Numbered from the stretch's first letter, positions 11,145-25,479 are shown. The stretch: DNA of 64,000 nt from Azorinus chamasolen (GCA_963576725.1 OY755242.1:22007315-22071314), one strand, 5' to 3'. Made by a program: numbers and translations. The notes: generated from the letters alone by a model not told the origin.

Positions 11145-11757
11145 ATGCCTTTTCATACCCGCCTTTCCATGCCTTTCCATGCCTTTTCACATCCGCCTTT
11201 CTATGCCGTTTCATGCCTTTCCACACTCGCCTTTCCATACCTTTCAATGTCTTTTCACACCCGCCTTTCCATGCCTTTTCATGCCTTTTCACACCCGCCT
11301 TTCCATGCATTTTCACACCCGCATTTCGATGCCCTTTCATGCCTTTTCACACCCACCTTTTCATGCCTTTTCATGCCTATTCACACCCGCTTCTCCATGC
11401 CTTTTTATGCCTTTTCACACCCGCCTTTCCATATCTTTCCATGCCGTTTCATACCCGCATTTCCATGCCTTTTCACACCCGTCTTTCCATGCCTTTTCAC
11501 ACCCACCTTTCCATGCCTTTTTCATGCTTTTTCACACCGCCTTTCCATGCCTTTTCACACCGTCTTTCCATGCCTTTTCATGACTTTTAACATCCGCCTT
11601 TTCCATGCCTTTCCACGCCCACATTTCCATGCATTTTTATGGCTTTTCACACCCGCATTTCCATGACTTTTCATGCCTTTTCACATCCGCATTTGCATGC
11701 ATTTTCACACCGCCTTTCCATGCCTTTTCATGCCTTTTCACACCCGCATTGTCATTC
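11145..11757. repeat. Minisatellite of CCATGCCTTTTCACACCCGC units
   Basis: Units of ~23 bp (TTTCACACCCGCCTTTCCATG), often with an extra 10-bp CCTTTTCATG step, repeated for ~610 bp. Several overlapping frames stay open (MPFHTRLS-like), which is a compositional artefact. Confidence 0.92.
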
Positions 11758-11974
11758 TTTTCACGATTTGCACGTCTTTGCAAACAAAGTAATCACAGAC
11801 AAGACGGCTCCAGTATGAACCGTCTGATCAAGGTCTGCTCTGTTTGCATAACATAATATAGACATGATTCTGTAGTCTATGCCATGGGGTCATATTCTCT
11901 TACTTATGATGCTTTTCATAAAGAGTAATCTTATTAATATTCATGTCATTTTTTCTTACTTAATATTCAGGAAG

Positions 11975-12203
11975 TTAATCCATTCCCTCATATTGATGCA
12001 TTTTGACGCCTCTGCAAAAGTCACCTGTTGAAACCATTGTGATAAATAGAGCATTTGCTCCTATAGGAGCAAATGCTCTATTTATCACAATGGTTTCAAA
12101 CTACAACGATCTAAAATTTTCCTTTTCTCTAGTTTATGCTCCTTTTCGGTAGATTTATTCAAAGTAGTTGGATCTAAACTAGCCTATTAGGTAATGGGTT
12201 TAA
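11975..12203. mobile_element. MITE, TTAAYCC termini (hairpin core iii)
   Basis: TTAATCCATTCCCTCATATTG at the left and GTAATGGGTTTAA at the right, with TTAA at both ends. The core hairpin has a perfect apex, TTTGCTCCTATAGGAGCAAA. Confidence 0.82.
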
Positions 12204-12533
12204 GAAAATGTGCACTGAGACAGAACTTGCCGTTAACCCATTTACTACTAGTATATATCTTTGCCAACAGAGTAGATCCATATCAAACGGATTCTGTATA
12301 AGTCTGATAATGGTCTGCTCTCTTTGCATATGGTATAATATAGATCAGATCCTATCATTTTCGCCATGACCAAATTTCCTGTGTTCAAATGCCATTATCA
12401 AAAACCATCTCATGACTATTTATGATGGCATTACTTCTTACATAAGTAGTAATGGAGGAAATGATTAATTATAAAGTTAATATAACAAACTTCGAAGTGG
12501 CCCAAGGGTATACAGATGCATTTTAATATTATA

Positions 12534-12732
12534 CAGTAGAACCTCTCTTAAGTTGCTTTATATTGATTGGACACAGGAATATTAAAACCAGGTGGTTTGC
12601 TGAATGCAGGGCAAAAGTTATACCGAAAGCTCCTATGGGAGCTTTCGGTATTACTTTTAACCTGCATTAAGCTACCACATGCCTAACATATCCATAAGTA
12701 GACCTTTTAGTGGTCGCTTTAGAGAGGTTCTA
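12534..12732. mobile_element. MITE, CAGTAGAACCTCTC-type
   Basis: TA then CAGTAGAACCTCTCTTAAG at the left; AGAGAGGTTCTATA at the right. The hairpin core v has apex AAGCTCCTATGGGAGCTT. It lies ~350 bp upstream of the SPH-2 start codon. Confidence 0.78.
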
Positions 12733-13013
12733 TACCATTAGTCCGCTGTTTAAAATGATATCTGCTCAATGTCCGAACTGCTGCAATTGTTTTAATACTT
12801 CATATTGGTTCATGCTTTCTGAATCTACTGTTAAAGGTGTCAAATAGATTGGGTCCTTATGAGCTGATCAGGTGTCAAATAGATTAGATCTTGATATGCT
12901 GCCGGATCTTGATATGCTGCCGGATTATTCGGCGTCCCAGATACATCAGAACTATTTACATATGCCAGCCTAGGGCACGCTTAGCTGGGAATGGTAAATT
13001 ATGATACAAAAGG

Positions 13014-13030
13014 AGATCATAAATAAATTG
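13014..13030 (+). promoter_or_regulatory. Possible TATA-like element upstream of SPH-2
   Basis: CATAAATAAATTG lies ~55-65 bp upstream of the SPH-2 ATG and could act as a TATA-like box. This is position and composition only. The transcription start is unknown. Confidence 0.2.
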
Positions 13031-13079
13031 CAATCTCCGATAACTTCTTGGTTCACTCTGTCACCGAACACCGGTCAGT

Positions 13080-13119
13080 ATGGCTGTTGCGACAGGTCTC
13101 TTACTTTCTGCGCTTATGG
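13080..13119 (+). CDS. SPH-2 exon 1 (signal peptide)
   Basis: ATG at 13080, 40 nt, donor ATGG/GTGAGT. Encodes MAVATGLLLSALM plus one base. Joined to exon 2, the leader continues AVADCG, a plausible signal-peptidase site after AVA. This ATG was chosen because length and phase match SPH-1 exon 1 exactly. Confidence 0.85.
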
Positions 13120-16100
13120 GTGAGTTATATAGGGTTACAGGGTCAGTCACATTTGTGCCAATCAAATTGGGGATTGAATGTAAGACTATAGTAACTACAT
13201 TATCATATAAAATGTACATAGGACGCTTTTAGCACTTATGAATGAGTTTACAGTTACTTAAGTTATATTTACTGGATCAGTCACATTTGAACCCTCAAAT
13301 CGAGGATTGAGTGCAACACTATAGTAACTACTTTTTAAAAATGTATTATATAGCATGTACTTACGACAGTTTGTGCATTTATGAATGATCTGCTTGTTAG
13401 AATAAGTCACAAAATCGAGGCTAAGTACAAGAGTGTTACAACTGCATTATCATAAAGAATGTAATAATTTCAAAATGAGAAATCTGTTATTAGTCCATAG
13501 TGTATACCCAAATCATTCGCTAAATAATCTACAGGATTTCCATTTTATTTCATTGATGAAAATTCATTCAGCAGAGAAAGATTTGCTATAATGAAGTTGA
13601 TTCGCTATATATGTAATAGCACATATCCTTAACCCATTCCCTGATATTGACGTCTTTTGACGACTCTGTAAAAGTCACTTTGTGAAACCATAGTGATAAA
13701 TAGAGCATTTGCTCCAATAGGAGCAAATGCTCTATTTATCACAATGGTTTCAAACTACAAACTTCTAAAATTTTCCTTTTTTCCTTTTCTCTAGTTAATG
13801 CTCCTTTTCGGTAGATTTATTCAAAGAGGTTGGGTCTAAAAATAGCCTATGAGGTAATGGGTTAAGAAAAGTTTCAGTGTAATAGAGCTGATTATCATGA
13901 AAGGTTTTACTTGGCTGATCCCTAAGAGAAACCAGATTGTAATGGAGCTGATCCCTAAGAAAACCCACACTGTAATGGAGTTGATACTTGAAATAACCTG
14001 TTTTATAATGAAACTGATACTTGATCAAAGTTATGTTGTAATTGAGTCGATGTTTTAGGTATGCTTTGTTTTGCTGTTACGAAGCCACACATTGAGGTAA
14101 GCATTGCTGAAATAGAGCTGGTAATTGATAAAATCTTTAGTGTAATGATGTCAATCCGTAAGGAATACTTGGCTGTAATGGAGCCGGTCAAAAACTGGGA
14201 AAAAATTGCTGTAATGAACTCGCTCACTGATAAAACCTTTACTGTGATGGAGTCACCATTTGATAAAAACTTTACCATGATGAAATCGATCATTGATAAA
14301 AACTTTACTGTGATTGAGTCACCCATTGATAAAAACTTTACTCTGATGGAGTCGATCATTGATATAAAAAACTTTATTGTGATGGAGTCGATCATTGATA
14401 AAAAAAAACGACTTTACTGTGATGGAGTCGGTCATTGATAAAAACTTTACTGTAGTGGAGTAGATCCATGAGAATTGTTTTGCTATAATGGAGCCGATCA
14501 ATTAGGACATATAGCTGTACGATAACAGTCGTTGAGAAAAGCTTTGCTATAATGATGCCGTTAGAAAAGAAAGCGTGTGGTTTCTAGAGGTTTGCAATAT
14601 AGACCTAGACCATGGACAACGCCACCGACATTGCGTCTTATCTTCACTGTTTACGCTATACTGCACGTGTATTGAAGATACTGATAAACAACGTGTTATG
14701 TTTTTCACAGTGCAGCTAGTCTGGATCAACACTTTTTTCAACATCAATCAAATATTGTTTTTACTATTTTAGCGGTCGCAGACTGTGGTGTCGTCCCTAA
14801 AATTGAGGGACCGGGTAGGATGGAGGCTGAGCCAGGGGAGTTCCCGTACCTGGCACTTATCTTGAAGAAAGAGAACAACGAAGTGGTGACGAGCGGTGTA
14901 CTGATCAAGCCCACTGTTGTCCTGTCGCTGGCCTATAATTATGACATTTTAGGCAATAAGTTAGTATACTGTGACACTGTTAATATGCATTAACTACATC
15001 ACATGAAGATTATGTCCACTGAACAATGCAACAATGTAGACCAAGATTAGCCCCAACGTCGTCTTCAACACGATGCCTGATCTGCGATTACCTTGTTATC
15101 ATCTATTTAACCCAATTTCCGTGAATATTCCTATTAGAAATATAGAGGATCTTACATGAGTGTTCTTGATTATTGGATTTATCAAATGAATATAATATTA
15201 ATTATGTTTTAAAAAGACGAATTTAATAAATCCAATAACCATGAACACGAATGCAAGATCCTATCTATAACATAACATTTTTTTGCAGCCAATATTTCAG
15301 CAGTAACGTGGATTGTTATAAATTCTCCTTATATATAGAAACGATGAATGGAAGGTGTTATTAGGTTCGCTAAGTAACTGGGACAAATTAGGTCCAAAAT
15401 TTCCAACTGTTTTTTTTTAACTTACTGTCATAACAATCAGGATCCAATTTAGACCTCTCTGATATCCAATACAACTGTGATAGTTTATGATAGCAAAAAC
15501 CTTCAGAAACACGTCAAAATATTTTTTTAGTTGCAGTTTCGACATACAAACACGTCACATTAAGACGTCACTGTACACAACATGTGTAAAGCGCGCCATA
15601 TTTGCTAATACATGTAGTTTAAATGAAGACGGGTACATGTCTGACACACTTCTGTCAATGGGATTCAAAATACGTCTTCGTTTTGGTATATTAAGCCCTT
15701 CGTCAGTGTTGTATACAGATGGACATGGACATTTCCGCCGCGAAAAAGTTTATTGAAATTGACAAAAGATCCAGTAGAGTCTACGAACTGCTGCATAAAA
15801 TGTGTTGGAACAGGAGGAAGATTTTCGCGATCGCGATCAGCTGATTTGGAGTACATGTATAACATATTTGAAATATGTTTGTGCTGTGCTGGATACAGAT
15901 GACTATAGTTGTTGAATGACTAGAACTTTTTATGAGTAGAAATCTGCATAAACAAAAGGACATGCAGTGAGGAAAATGTAAAGTTGTGGAGGCAGTTTTT
16001 TTAATGGATGGTTCAGAGTAGATGGTAGGTCTTTTTTGGCATACATTTTGTAGATATTTACTGACAGCGGTTACAATTTGTATTATTTTATCGAAATTAA

Positions 16101-19100
16101 GGCGCAAGTGTCAACAGTTCTTTTCCATCTATCGTGACTCAATCGTTGACAGGTAGGCCACCGTCCACCAGTTTGTTTGTTTTGACAGCGCGTATGAATA
16201 CAGTTCGGTCGTTCGAATGTTATTCACTAGTGAATATATGCCCGTGAATATAAAAGAAATAAGTGATAGTGTTACGTCACGCTGAAGCCACGAGTTATGT
16301 TATAAAATGACATAATAATAATTATATTGATCAGTTTTTATAATGGTACATGGACACGTGATTTTTTGGATACAGCAGAAACTGGATAATCAAATGTGTA
16401 CAAATGCAAAAGCAAACCGTGCCGACCCTGATCACACAGATCTCCTACAACAACCGTGTGATCTTAGTCTACTATGTTTGCAACAGTGTTATATATGGGG
16501 TATATGGATAATAGGCCACGTAAAATAATTCTAATTCTGGATTGTTAAGACAGAGTGTCGCTTCATGCAGGACAAAATTATGCAGAAGGCTTCCACAGAC
16601 TTCCCTGCATTACATTTGCTCTGCGCTATATTTACTCTAAATTACATTTACTCTGAATTGCGTTTGCTCAGCAGTACATTTGTTCTGTGTTGCCTTTGCT
16701 AGGCGTTACATTTGTTCTGTGTTGCCTTTGCTAGGCGTTACATTTGTTCTGTGTTGCCTTTGCTAGGCGTTACATTTGTTCTGTGTTGCCTTTGCTAGGC
16801 GTTACATTTGTTCTGTGTTGCCTTTGCTAGGCGTTACATTTGTTCTGTGTTGCCTTTGCTAGGCGTTACATTTGTTCTGTGTTGCCTTTGCTAGGCGTTA
16901 CATGCGTTACATTTGTTCTGTGTTGCCTTTGCTAGGCGTTACATTTGTTCTGTGTTGCCTTTGCTAGGCGTTACATTTGTTCTGTGTTGCCTTTGCTAGG
17001 CGTTACATTTGTTCTGTGTTGCCTTTGCTAGGCGTTACATTTGTTCTGTGTTGCCTTTGCTAGGCGTTACATTTGTTCTGTGTTGCCTTTGCTAGGCGTT
17101 ACATTTGTTCTGTGTTGCCTTTGCTAGGCGTTACATTTGTTCTGTGTTGCCTTTGCTAGGCGTTACATTTGTTCTGTGTTGCCTTTGCTAGGCGTTACAT
17201 TTGTTCTGTGTTGCCTTTGCTAGGCGTTACATTTGTTCTGTGTTGCTCGGCGTTACATTTGCTCTTAATTACATTTACTCTGCATTGTCTTTGCTCTGAA
17301 TTACATTTACTCTGCATTGTCGTAGCTCTGAATGAAATGCACACTGAATTGCCATTGCTCTTAATAACATTTACTGTCTTGCCTTTGCTCTGAATTACAT
17401 TTACTCTGCAGTGCCTTTGCTCTGAATTGCCGTTGCTCTGAATTGCCTTTGCTATGGATTGCATTTGCTCTGAATTACCTTGCTCAGCAGTACCTTTGCC
17501 GTGTGTTGCCATTGCTCTACCTTGCCTTTGCTCTGAATACATTTTGCTCTGCATTGCCCTTGCTCCGTATTGGATTTGCTCTGCATTACCTAAGCTTTGA
17601 ATTACATTTGCCTGCATTAACTTTGCTCTAAATTGCCATTGCTCTGCATTGCATTTGCTCTGAATTACACCTGCTCTGCATTGCCTTTGCTCTGCATTAC
17701 CGTTATACTGGTTTGAACTGCAACCTGTTTTTGAAAGTCCCTAACTTAATATTAAAAACGTTTCTGATAAATATAAAAATATGAAATGAAGACATTATGA
17801 AGATTGATTACATGAACTGTTATAATGGCATATGAACACGGGTATATTAATCCATTAGACTCTGATCAGACCACTACTACAGCGACCGTCTGATCTGTCT
17901 GTACTTTGTTTGCAAAGTCACCAAAAAAGGATTAAGAGGTCGCCTTAGAAAAGTTTCACTGTACATGATTACTCAAACCGACGAACAGTGTAGAACCTTA
18001 TAAGATATCATTTTTGACACTGACCTCACGGCGTGCAAAACTCGAAATAAGTAGTGTCTCGTTGCGCAACTTGAATTGATGAAAGCGCTTTTTGGAGCAT
18101 TCGCAAACTGAGTAGACCCAGTTATTATGACTCCTATATGAGACGTCTGATCAGTGTCAGCTCGTTCACCTTTACAGTAAGCTCTCAATGCAACGACATT
18201 CATTACAAGGGACTTTTCTCTTAACCCTTCTCTTGCTGAATTTTACAATATATTTCTGCTTCTTTACCCATGCCCTGTTGTTTAATTACATATATCTTTA
18301 CTGTGTACAGGTATTTCGCTGTGCAATCACTGCTGTGGAGTGCACTGGTTGCACAATCAACTTGTAAATAGTGCAGACCCTGATTAGACAGCTCCTGCAG
18401 GAGCTGTCTCATCTGGGTCTTCACTATTTACAGGTACATGTGGGTATATTGACGCGAATAGCAACCGAAGGGTTAAAAATAATATGAATTTGATGGAACG
18501 AATCTGCACAGTGCACTTGTCACTCATTATTACCAAATTGTCATATTCCGACATGGACTCGGCAAATCAGGGAACAAACGTGGCAAGTCAGGGAACCAAC
18601 GTGGCAAGTCAGGGAACCAACGTACATTTTTTTCTTCTTTTTAACTATTTAATTGCTGTCAGTTGAAGAGTTATTTTCCAGTTTATAATTTTATTTGCAA
18701 TTCTTTGACAGAATTCTTATTACCTTAAGTGTGTTAAATACCTGACACACTCTGTATGTAATGAAAGGAACGAAAACATCTTTGCGGATGTATAGCTTCT
18801 GTCATGGAGAATATACATGTATATATCAAAATACAGCTAACAAATACCCATGGTGACATAATAACTTACATGGACGGCTAAATAGTAAATTAATACGAAA
18901 ACGAAACAGGACTTTCAGACCTTGTAAACCGTGCAAACAGAGATAATGTAGAAACAAATGTTTACGGCTTCGACTTTACGCCAATAGTTGAAACCTTTAG
19001 TATGTTGTAAACATGATGTCTGTTTGCCCTCAGACTTGTTACAATGATGTCTGCTAACCCTTCGATTTGTTACAATGATGTCTGATTACCCTCCGACTTG

Positions 19101-22100
19101 TTACAATGATGTGTGATTACCCTTTCGACTTGTTACACTGATGTGTGATTACCCTTTCGACTTGTTACAATGATGTGTGATTACCCTCCGACTTGTTACA
19201 ATGATGTCTGATTACCCTCCGACTTGTTACAATGATGTGTGATTACCCTTTCGACTTGTTACAATGATGTGTGATTACCCTTTCGACTTGTTACAATGAT
19301 GTGTGATTATCCTTTGGACTTGTTACAATGATGTGTAATTACCCTCCGACTTGTTACAATGATGTCCGCTTACCCTCCGACTTGTTACAATGATGTGTGA
19401 TTACCCTTTCGACTTGTTAGAATGATGTCCGCTTACCCTCCGACTTGTTACAATAATGTGTGATTACCCTTTCGACTTGTTACAATGATGTGTGATTACC
19501 CTCCGACTTGTTACAATGATTTCTGCTTACCCTCCGACTTGTTACAATGGTGTGTGATTACCCTCCGACTTGTTCAATGATGTCTGCTTACCCTTTCGAC
19601 TTGTTCAATGATATCTGCTTACCCTCCGACTTGTTCAATAATGTCTGCTTACCCTTCGACTTGTTCAATGATGTCTGCTTACCCTTTCGACTTGTTACAA
19701 TGATGTCTGATTACCCTCCGACTGGTTACAATGAATCGTGCTTGCCCTCCGACTTGTTACAATGATGTGTGATTACCCTTTGGACTTGTTACAATGATGT
19801 CTGATTACCCTCCGACTTGTTACAGTGTTCACTCAATTGTAATTCGTTCAAGCCATTAGCATTTTCCCTGTTGAATATTCATGTAAGAAATAATGACATC
19901 ATGTATATATGTTACTGAATTCTATAATGACATATATACACCGGAATCCTTAGTATTGATAGAAACGGTAGACAGATGTATACTAATTTCATAAACAAAC
20001 AGAGCAGATCTGACCCGGGTATACTTTGTTTGCAAAGTTATGAAATGTGTTTACATGAAATAAAAGTTTAATAATTTACTGACAGAAAGTAAAAACAATT
20101 TGGATCCTGATGTGACTATATTTTTGTTGTAGGGCGGAGGATGTGTATGTAGTCTTGGGTGCTTACAACCGGTCTTTGGACGAGCCGACACGACAGGAGA
20201 TAAATGTATCCTAAATTATGACAGTAGGTTGATAACCCTTTACCTAATGCATATTTATGTAAGCTATAACTGCATCGTGAATATTACCTGGATGAGTCAT
20301 GAACAAGGGAATTTTGAAATACAGTAAAACCTCGATTATTCGAATTTTTTCGGTATAGAAGAATTTAGACACTTTTAGGCAGGTGGCTGCTTAATGCATG
20401 GTGAAAGTCATGCAGAAAGCTCATAGAGGAGCTTTCTGCATGACTTTCACCATGCGTTAAGCTGCCACCTGTCTTAAAGATCGATAATAATACGTATTTT
20501 AGTGTTCGGATAATCGAAGTTTTACTGTAGTACATGTTATTGACCTGACCTGTTCTGATCTTATCCTAGCTGTTATTATCTTACTAACTAGATATCTACT
20601 TTCGCTGCCAAGTAGTGTCGTCTGCAAAATGTGTCGTCTGCTATCATTTTCGTTCGTTTAATTTTCTACCATCTTTTTAAAAAAAACACTAAAAAAACAT
20701 TATCAAACAGTTTGGATCCTGATGAGACAACAGGTTACTCTGTGCCAATGTTATCACATATGCGACACTGGTGCACGCACACAGCAGCGAATGAGCTATA
20801 TAAGATGATGACGGAATTGCTTTGTTCATCAAAGAAATACATAATCATATGTTCACCAACAGGCAACACTACTGTTCGAGTATAATATTCCATATTATTC
20901 AATTCATATCATCATGATATAATTATTTAGTCCTTTACCCATGTCCCTGTTCTATATTTAGTAAAACAATTCAATACATACTGGATATTTATGGAAATAA
21001 GTTATAATGAAATATGGAAGGTGAAAACTTGTAGCTATTTTAGAAACTAAAGAAACAGACTTATCAAACTCCATTAGCAAATAAAGCAGACCATATTCAG
21101 ACGGCTCTAGTAGGATCCGCCTGATCTGGGTCTACTCTGTTTGTAAATGCGTGAAAATGCGTTTATATGAATGAAAGGTTTCACTATTAGACGCATTTGT
21201 AAAGACAGCAGACCGTTCTCAGACAGCTACTACAGGAGCTGTCTGATCAAGGCTTACTGTCTTCGCGAAGGCGTGAACGGCGTTTATATTAAGGTAAGGG
21301 TTAATTGATAGACACCTTTGCATACAGGGCAGAACTAGATCAGACAGCTCATACACGAGCCGTTTAACCAGGGTCTGTTCTGTTTATTATTGAAATAAAG
21401 AGATCTGATTCTAAGTTTCCGGCGTGACCAAATAGTCCTGTATGTTTATACCATAATAAACATGCAGCTAAATAATATTCACGATGATATAATTTGACAT
21501 AAATCTTCCCCATGTAAAGGATAGCAAATGTAAGATTTATACGGTATTAGTTTTACCTTATATTAGCAAAGTTTGTGTTAGAATAGAAATATTGAGATCA
21601 ATTCATTGCACTTGATTTATCGCGTATGAGATCACATGTCGTACCTTTGAGGCATTGACCTAAAGGCCTAGTGTTCTGATTTACTTCAACACCGAACAGT
21701 GATCTAAAACATGATAAATCTGTAATGAAACAATTAACTTTATACCACAGAATCTCGCTAAAGCGACCACGTGTTTTATTAACATAGGAAACTGTAATCG
21801 CATATGTTAGCTTAATCCTTCTCTTGCTGAACTCTAAAATACATTTCTCTGTCTATATCCATGCCCTGTTGTATAATTACATATAGCTTCACTGTGTACA
21901 AGTATTTCGCTACATGCAATTACTTCTGTGGAGTGCACTGGTTGCACAATCAACTTGTAAATAGTGCAGAACCAGATGAGACAGCTCCTGTACAGGAGCT
22001 GTCTAATCTGGGTCTTCACTATTTACAGGTAGTTACATTGACGTGAATAGCAAGCGAAGGGTTAATATAGGGACACGTTGATACAGAAATCTCCCCATAG

Positions 22101-25100
22101 GAGCTTTCTGTATCATGTTTTCACTGTTTTCCTGCATTAAGCTACCATTCGTTTTAAACGTCCAGAATCAGACATCTTTTGAGTGGCTGTATTAGCTAAA
22201 CTTACTGCATAGCTTACTATTATGGATGAGTCGCTCCGTGAGATAAAGGCATCCTGTGTGGTTCCTTAACCCAGAGATACAGATAAAGGTGCATGCCCAA
22301 ATACTGAAATCGTCTTTTCTCAATCAAACCCTACACCACTGTTTAGAATCATCTCGAAGAGACGATTCTAAACAGTGGTCACAGTATAGGGTTTAGTGGA
22401 GAAATTTAGGATTTATTCTTGAAAGTGTTTAAATTGACGCATTTTATCCGGACCTCTGTTAACCTATATGTAATAGAGACGCATTTTGGCAACAGTGCAA
22501 ACAGAATTCACCCACCCAGGTCAGATAGTTCCACAAGGGGTCATCAGTTTAGGGAGCGTCTGTTCTGTTTTGTTATGGAATAATATAGACCTGATTATAC
22601 AGCTTCTGCCATGGCCCACACATCCCGTGTTTATGTGCCATTACCCTGTATTTATATGTCATTATCCTGTATTTATATGTCATTATCCTGTGTTTATATG
22701 TCATTACCCTGTATTTATATGTCATTATCCTGTATTTATATGTCATTATCCTGTGTTTATATGTCATTATCCTGTATTTATATGTCATTATCCTGTATTT
22801 ACTGTATTTATATGTCATTATCCTGTGTTTATATGTCATTATCCTGTATTTATATGTCATTATCCTGTATTTATATGTCATTATCCTGTGTTTATATGTC
22901 ATTACCCTGTATTTATATGTCATTATCCTGTATTTATATGTCATTATCCTGTGTTTATATGTCATTACCCTGTATTTATATGCCATTATCCTGTATTTAT
23001 ATGTCATTATCCTGTGTATTATATGCCATTACCCTGTATTTATATGTCATTATCCTGTATTTATATGTCATTATCCTGTGTATTATATGCCATTATCCTG
23101 TATTTATATGTCATTATCCTGTGTATTATATGCCATTACCCTGTGTTTATATGCCATTACCCTGTATTTATCCAGATGAGACATCAAGTAATTCGATTTC
23201 TCACCAGAATCGAAACTGTCTGAGTTTTTCGAAAGCTTATTTGAATCGGAAAGACTCATAATTGCACAAGATTCAATTTGTTTTTTTACAGGAACCCTTT
23301 CCTGCGTGTGAATGTTTTTTCATTCCTTTGCAAACAGAGTCGACGCATATCAGACAGGGTCTGATCTGCCTATGAAATGCATAAAATAATATAGCTATGA
23401 TCCTACAGTTTCTGTCATGACCAAAATGTCTGTGTTCACATGTGCCATTTTGAAAAAAATAATCTAATTATTATTCATGATTTCATTATTTGTTACATGC
23501 ATATCCATAGGGTAAAGTGTTTAGGATTGCATTATCTCAAAAGTTTTTATCATATTGACAGGTCAACATTGTTTTCTAATCCATAAAATACATATAATAT
23601 ATGTCTGAACAGATCGGCTTGATTAGATTTCCATGTATCAAATTTCAGCACCCACTGTTCAGCCCCAGCTTCATGTCCCAAGATAAGATACGTGCAGATG
23701 TTTCGCTGATCAAACTTGCAGAGCCAGTCGTCAAAAGCAGTCGTGTTCGGGTAAATAAGCCAATGTGCCAGTCTCACAGAAAAAGTGGCTGCTCCATTAA
23801 TTGCAAATAAGCTGTTTAGTCCTACAGTATTTACGGAAAACTCCAGTCTTTGAAACCCATTCATGTACAGGTGCAGTGGCATTACAAGCAAAATAATTGC
23901 TAGTATTTAACTGGTATGTGTCTACACTTATGTATATGTTCTGCGCATTATTGGAATACGGACAATTCTAGAATTGCCCTGCGCGGTTTAGGAATTCCAA
24001 TAATGGCGGACCATTCAAGAATTGCCCAGCGCGATTCTAGAATAGCGCAAAGCAAAATTACATTAGACTCTATGATTAGCATTGTTGTTATGATCTACTG
24101 TTGTTCGGCGAGAAAAAAGAGAATTTGACACGGGTACACTTAAATCTTTGTTTTTCTAAAATATATTTGTTTTGTGGTCATTATTACCTTATTAGTTGTG
24201 GTATTTATTGGTGTTTAATCTACTATTGTTTGACGAGAAAAACGGTTGGATGCGGGTACAATATATTTTTTACTAAAGGCGGTGTACTTTGTGTGAAACA
24301 ATGTTTCACATATCAATCGGCATGACTTAAATGAAGTCGATAATGATTTGTAATAAACACGAGATTAAAGAATATACTAACAACCATTGTTTTATCAATT
24401 TCATGGATTTTCTGCGACGAGTTTACATTAGGCTTTCAGTGTTCTACTGGAATCAGTCTGAATGTCGTGCAGTGCAATGAGAATTCCGATACGTTTATTT
24501 ACACTGTTTGTCTTTTAGGATGGGGATGGAATAAGTGTGAGGTTGGGCGCCCATAAACCGGTTTAACCCCCCGGTGACTTTTGTCACTGACCGTTCCAAG
24601 GCGGTACTTCCATCTTCCTCCTATTGTATGTTTGTTTTGTCTTTGTGCGTCTCTTGTTGTTTTTTCTACTTATGTACATTTGCTGTTTCCTTGTGTTGCT
24701 GTTCGGGCGAGTGTTTGTTCTGTATGTGGTGTTTCCTGCATGACTCATTTTTCTACCTTTGTCTACTATTCCAAAAACGCGCACGGACCATTTTAGAATC
24801 GCCCTGTGTGTTTTAGGAATTCCAATATTGTGCGCCATTATTGTAATCCCAAAACGCGCAGGGCAATTCTAGAATTGTCCATATTCCAATAATGCGCAGA
24901 ACATATATATTCAAATCACTGTCTCGCAAGAGTATACATAATAATGCAGACACAGATAAGACCTTGCATTTGATATTGGTCTTCGGTCAGTCTTGCAGTA
25001 TTTATCACATTCACATTTCACATTTTATTATTTATTATAATGTCAAATATAAACGTTACATAAAATGTACAAATATTATACACAGTCGAGCTGTTATATA

Positions 25101-25432
25101 CGGCCCTCCAGCGGCCTATGAGACACTTAATACACTTGTAGGTGCTTGAGGAATAGCAGAAAGTGCAGACCAGGAACTGGTTGCGCGCCTACAGTTCGTC
25201 TTCCAGGTCTGATCTACACCTTCTGCAATGCCATTGATGATTCCATTATTATTAAACCCGTGTCATATCCTGTAGTAATATATCACAGTATATAACATAT
25301 ATAAAAATTCAATCGAGTAAAACACTGTCATTGTATATCACTCCCTAGAGCCTTGCAGTGTTTATCACTCTCCAGAGCCCTGTAGTGTTAATCACTCTCC
25401 CCTGCAGTGTTAATCACTCTCCCTTGCAGTGT

Positions 25433-25479
<47 letters not shown>

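Noticed and set aside
11109..11856. Several overlapping MPFHTRLS-type frames
   Set aside because: They are translations of a CCATGCCTTTTCACACCCGC minisatellite, open in more than one frame at once.
22486..23261. Long PVFICHY / CIYMSLS frames
   Set aside because: By-product of the 21-bp intronic array; both frames and the opposite strand are open.
24574..24838. Cysteine-rich plus-strand frames (LCVSCCFFYLC...), considered as a small secreted peptide
   Set aside because: The same DNA is a dispersed repeat at three other places, and the frames are not conserved between copies.
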